Of a DNA stretch of 7,246 bases, positions 6,947-7,246 are shown piece after piece. Source of the DNA: Acidobacteriota bacterium (GTDB lineage Bacteria; Acidobacteriota; Terriglobia; Terriglobales; Acidobacteriaceae); the NCBI GenBank assembly GCA_021810815.1, contig JAJZHR010000116.1, forward strand, positions 1 through 7,246, in the 5' to 3' direction. The first letter of the stretch is position 1. Every line of letters begins with the position of its first letter. Below the pieces are notes generated by a model. That model ran no database searches and was not told the origin of the DNA. It was given only the letters and a program-made list of their open reading frames with translations. Position numbers and translations under genes: made by a program.

Positions 6947-6980
6947 GTTGTGATCAGAGCGCTGATGACCCTGCCACAAC
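6947..6980. repeat. Nested inverted repeat in the aceE upstream region
   Basis: The outer arms are GTTGTG (6947-6952) and CACAAC (6975-6980). The inner arms are ATCAG (6953-6957) and CTGAT (6962-6966) around AGCG. The outer and inner arms stack directly on the left, with an 8-base bulge (GACCCTGC) on the right. The element ends 63 bases before the aceE start codon. It may be a regulator-binding site or a leader hairpin. It does not match the ATTGGT/ACCAAT form of the E. coli PdhR operator. Confidence 0.4.
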
Positions 6981-7051
6981 TCTCTAGGTTATCACCGACA
7001 ATTGACCCGCCCTTGCTGCGCGACCTTCGCCACAGTGGGCTGATTGGAGCG

Positions 7052-7072
7052 TTTTGCTCTTTTGCTCTTTTG
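7052..7072. repeat. Tandem repeat of TTTTGCTC, about 2.5 copies
   Basis: TTTTGCTC occurs at 7052-7059 and 7060-7067, then TTTTG at 7068-7072. It is a short, slippage-prone AT-richer patch in otherwise GC-rich DNA, and lies about 170 bases from the aceE start. Confidence 0.7.
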
Positions 7073-7098
7073 GAACTTCCTCCTCAAAGGAACCTCTG

Positions 7099-7183
7099 AT
7101 GAAGTCGCGCTTTGGAGGGCGAGGGACTTCATTCCCGCCGATGAACTGAAATGCAGCGGGCCTCTTAGCCCCTGAGGGAATGA
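7099..7183. repeat. Two overlapping inverted repeats sharing one arm
   Basis: ATGAAGTC (7099-7106) is the exact complement of GACTTCAT (7125-7132). TCATTCCC (7129-7136) is the exact complement of GGGAATGA (7176-7183). The segment 7129-7132 belongs to both, so the two stems cannot form fully at once. A small GGGC/GCCC stem (7158-7161 with 7168-7171) sits inside the second. This could be an intergenic repeat or an attenuator-like leader; no product or T-run links it clearly to either strand. Confidence 0.45.
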
Positions 7184-7246
7184 CAGAGCGCCTTGCATCA
7201 GCGTTTCCCTATGGATGCTGGAAACTGCCTGGCCCTGGCAGCAGCG

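Larger units (their letters stand above)
6885..7246. other. 362-base gene-free stretch upstream of aceE
   Basis: This holds the aceE leader and, presumably, its promoter, but I could not find a convincing -35/-10 pair on the minus strand. The stretch nearest aceE (6885-6946) is unremarkable. Beyond it lie an inverted repeat at 6947-6980, an 8-bp tandem repeat at 7052-7072, a small hairpin TTCCT-CCTCAA-AGGAA (7077-7092), a pair of overlapping inverted repeats (7099-7183) and a further short stem GTTTCC/GGAAAC (7203-7208 with 7220-7225). The density of small repeats suggests an intergenic repeat element or structured leader rather than coding sequence. The only open frame, on the minus strand at 6992-7198, would give a 68-residue basic peptide without recognisable features. 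Confidence 0.6.

Noticed and set aside
6992..7198. A 68-codon minus-strand open frame upstream of aceE
   Set aside because: The product is basic with no recognisable domain, there is no good ribosome-binding site, and the frame overlaps the inverted and tandem repeats.
1..7246. CRISPR arrays, tRNA or rRNA genes, transposases, att sites
   Set aside because: I saw no regularly spaced repeats, no cloverleaf-like or rRNA sequence, and no transposase or integrase coding sequence.

Overview
The window is GC-rich chromosomal DNA with short intergenic gaps, several GTG/TTG-looking starts and housekeeping-type genes. The gene content (a single-chain AceE-type pyruvate dehydrogenase E1, a DedA protein fused to a rhodanese domain, and a TolC/EmrA efflux pair with very Ala/Gln-rich periplasmic parts) fits a Gram-negative bacterium. 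Acidobacteriia is my best guess, based on the overall look of the proteins rather than on any marker gene. An outer membrane is certain if the TolC and EmrA calls are right.

Layout, left to right. (1) Positions 2-967: the 3' two-thirds or so of a TolC-family outer-membrane efflux channel, cut by the window edge. (2) Positions 969-2243: an EmrA/HlyD-type membrane-fusion protein, one base after the TolC stop, with a strong Shine-Dalgarno sequence and a TTG start. (3) Positions 2319-2921: a Dps-type ferritin-like protein with a complete ferroxidase site, 75 bases downstream on the same strand. A textbook intrinsic terminator at 2964-3004 closes this block. (4) Positions 3105-4082: a two-domain DedA membrane protein plus rhodanese. 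(5) Positions 4197-6884, opposite strand: aceE, converging on the DedA gene, with its own terminator at 4132-4174. (6) Positions 6885-7246: 362 bases with no gene I can support, containing the aceE leader/promoter side and a cluster of inverted and tandem repeats.

Together, the first three genes look like one stress-response transcription unit: export of a toxic compound through a tripartite pump, plus iron and peroxide protection by Dps. The inner-membrane pump (EmrB-like) is not seen after emrA, so it must lie upstream or elsewhere. The DedA-rhodanese protein appears to be its own unit. aceE is last in its transcription direction, so the E2 and E3 subunits of the pyruvate dehydrogenase complex are not encoded downstream of it here.

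I see no mobile element, CRISPR array, tRNA or rRNA, and nothing that I can honestly call a new system. The observations most worth checking are the altered arginine pair and the unusual rhodanese loop of the DedA fusion, and the shared-arm hairpins upstream of aceE.
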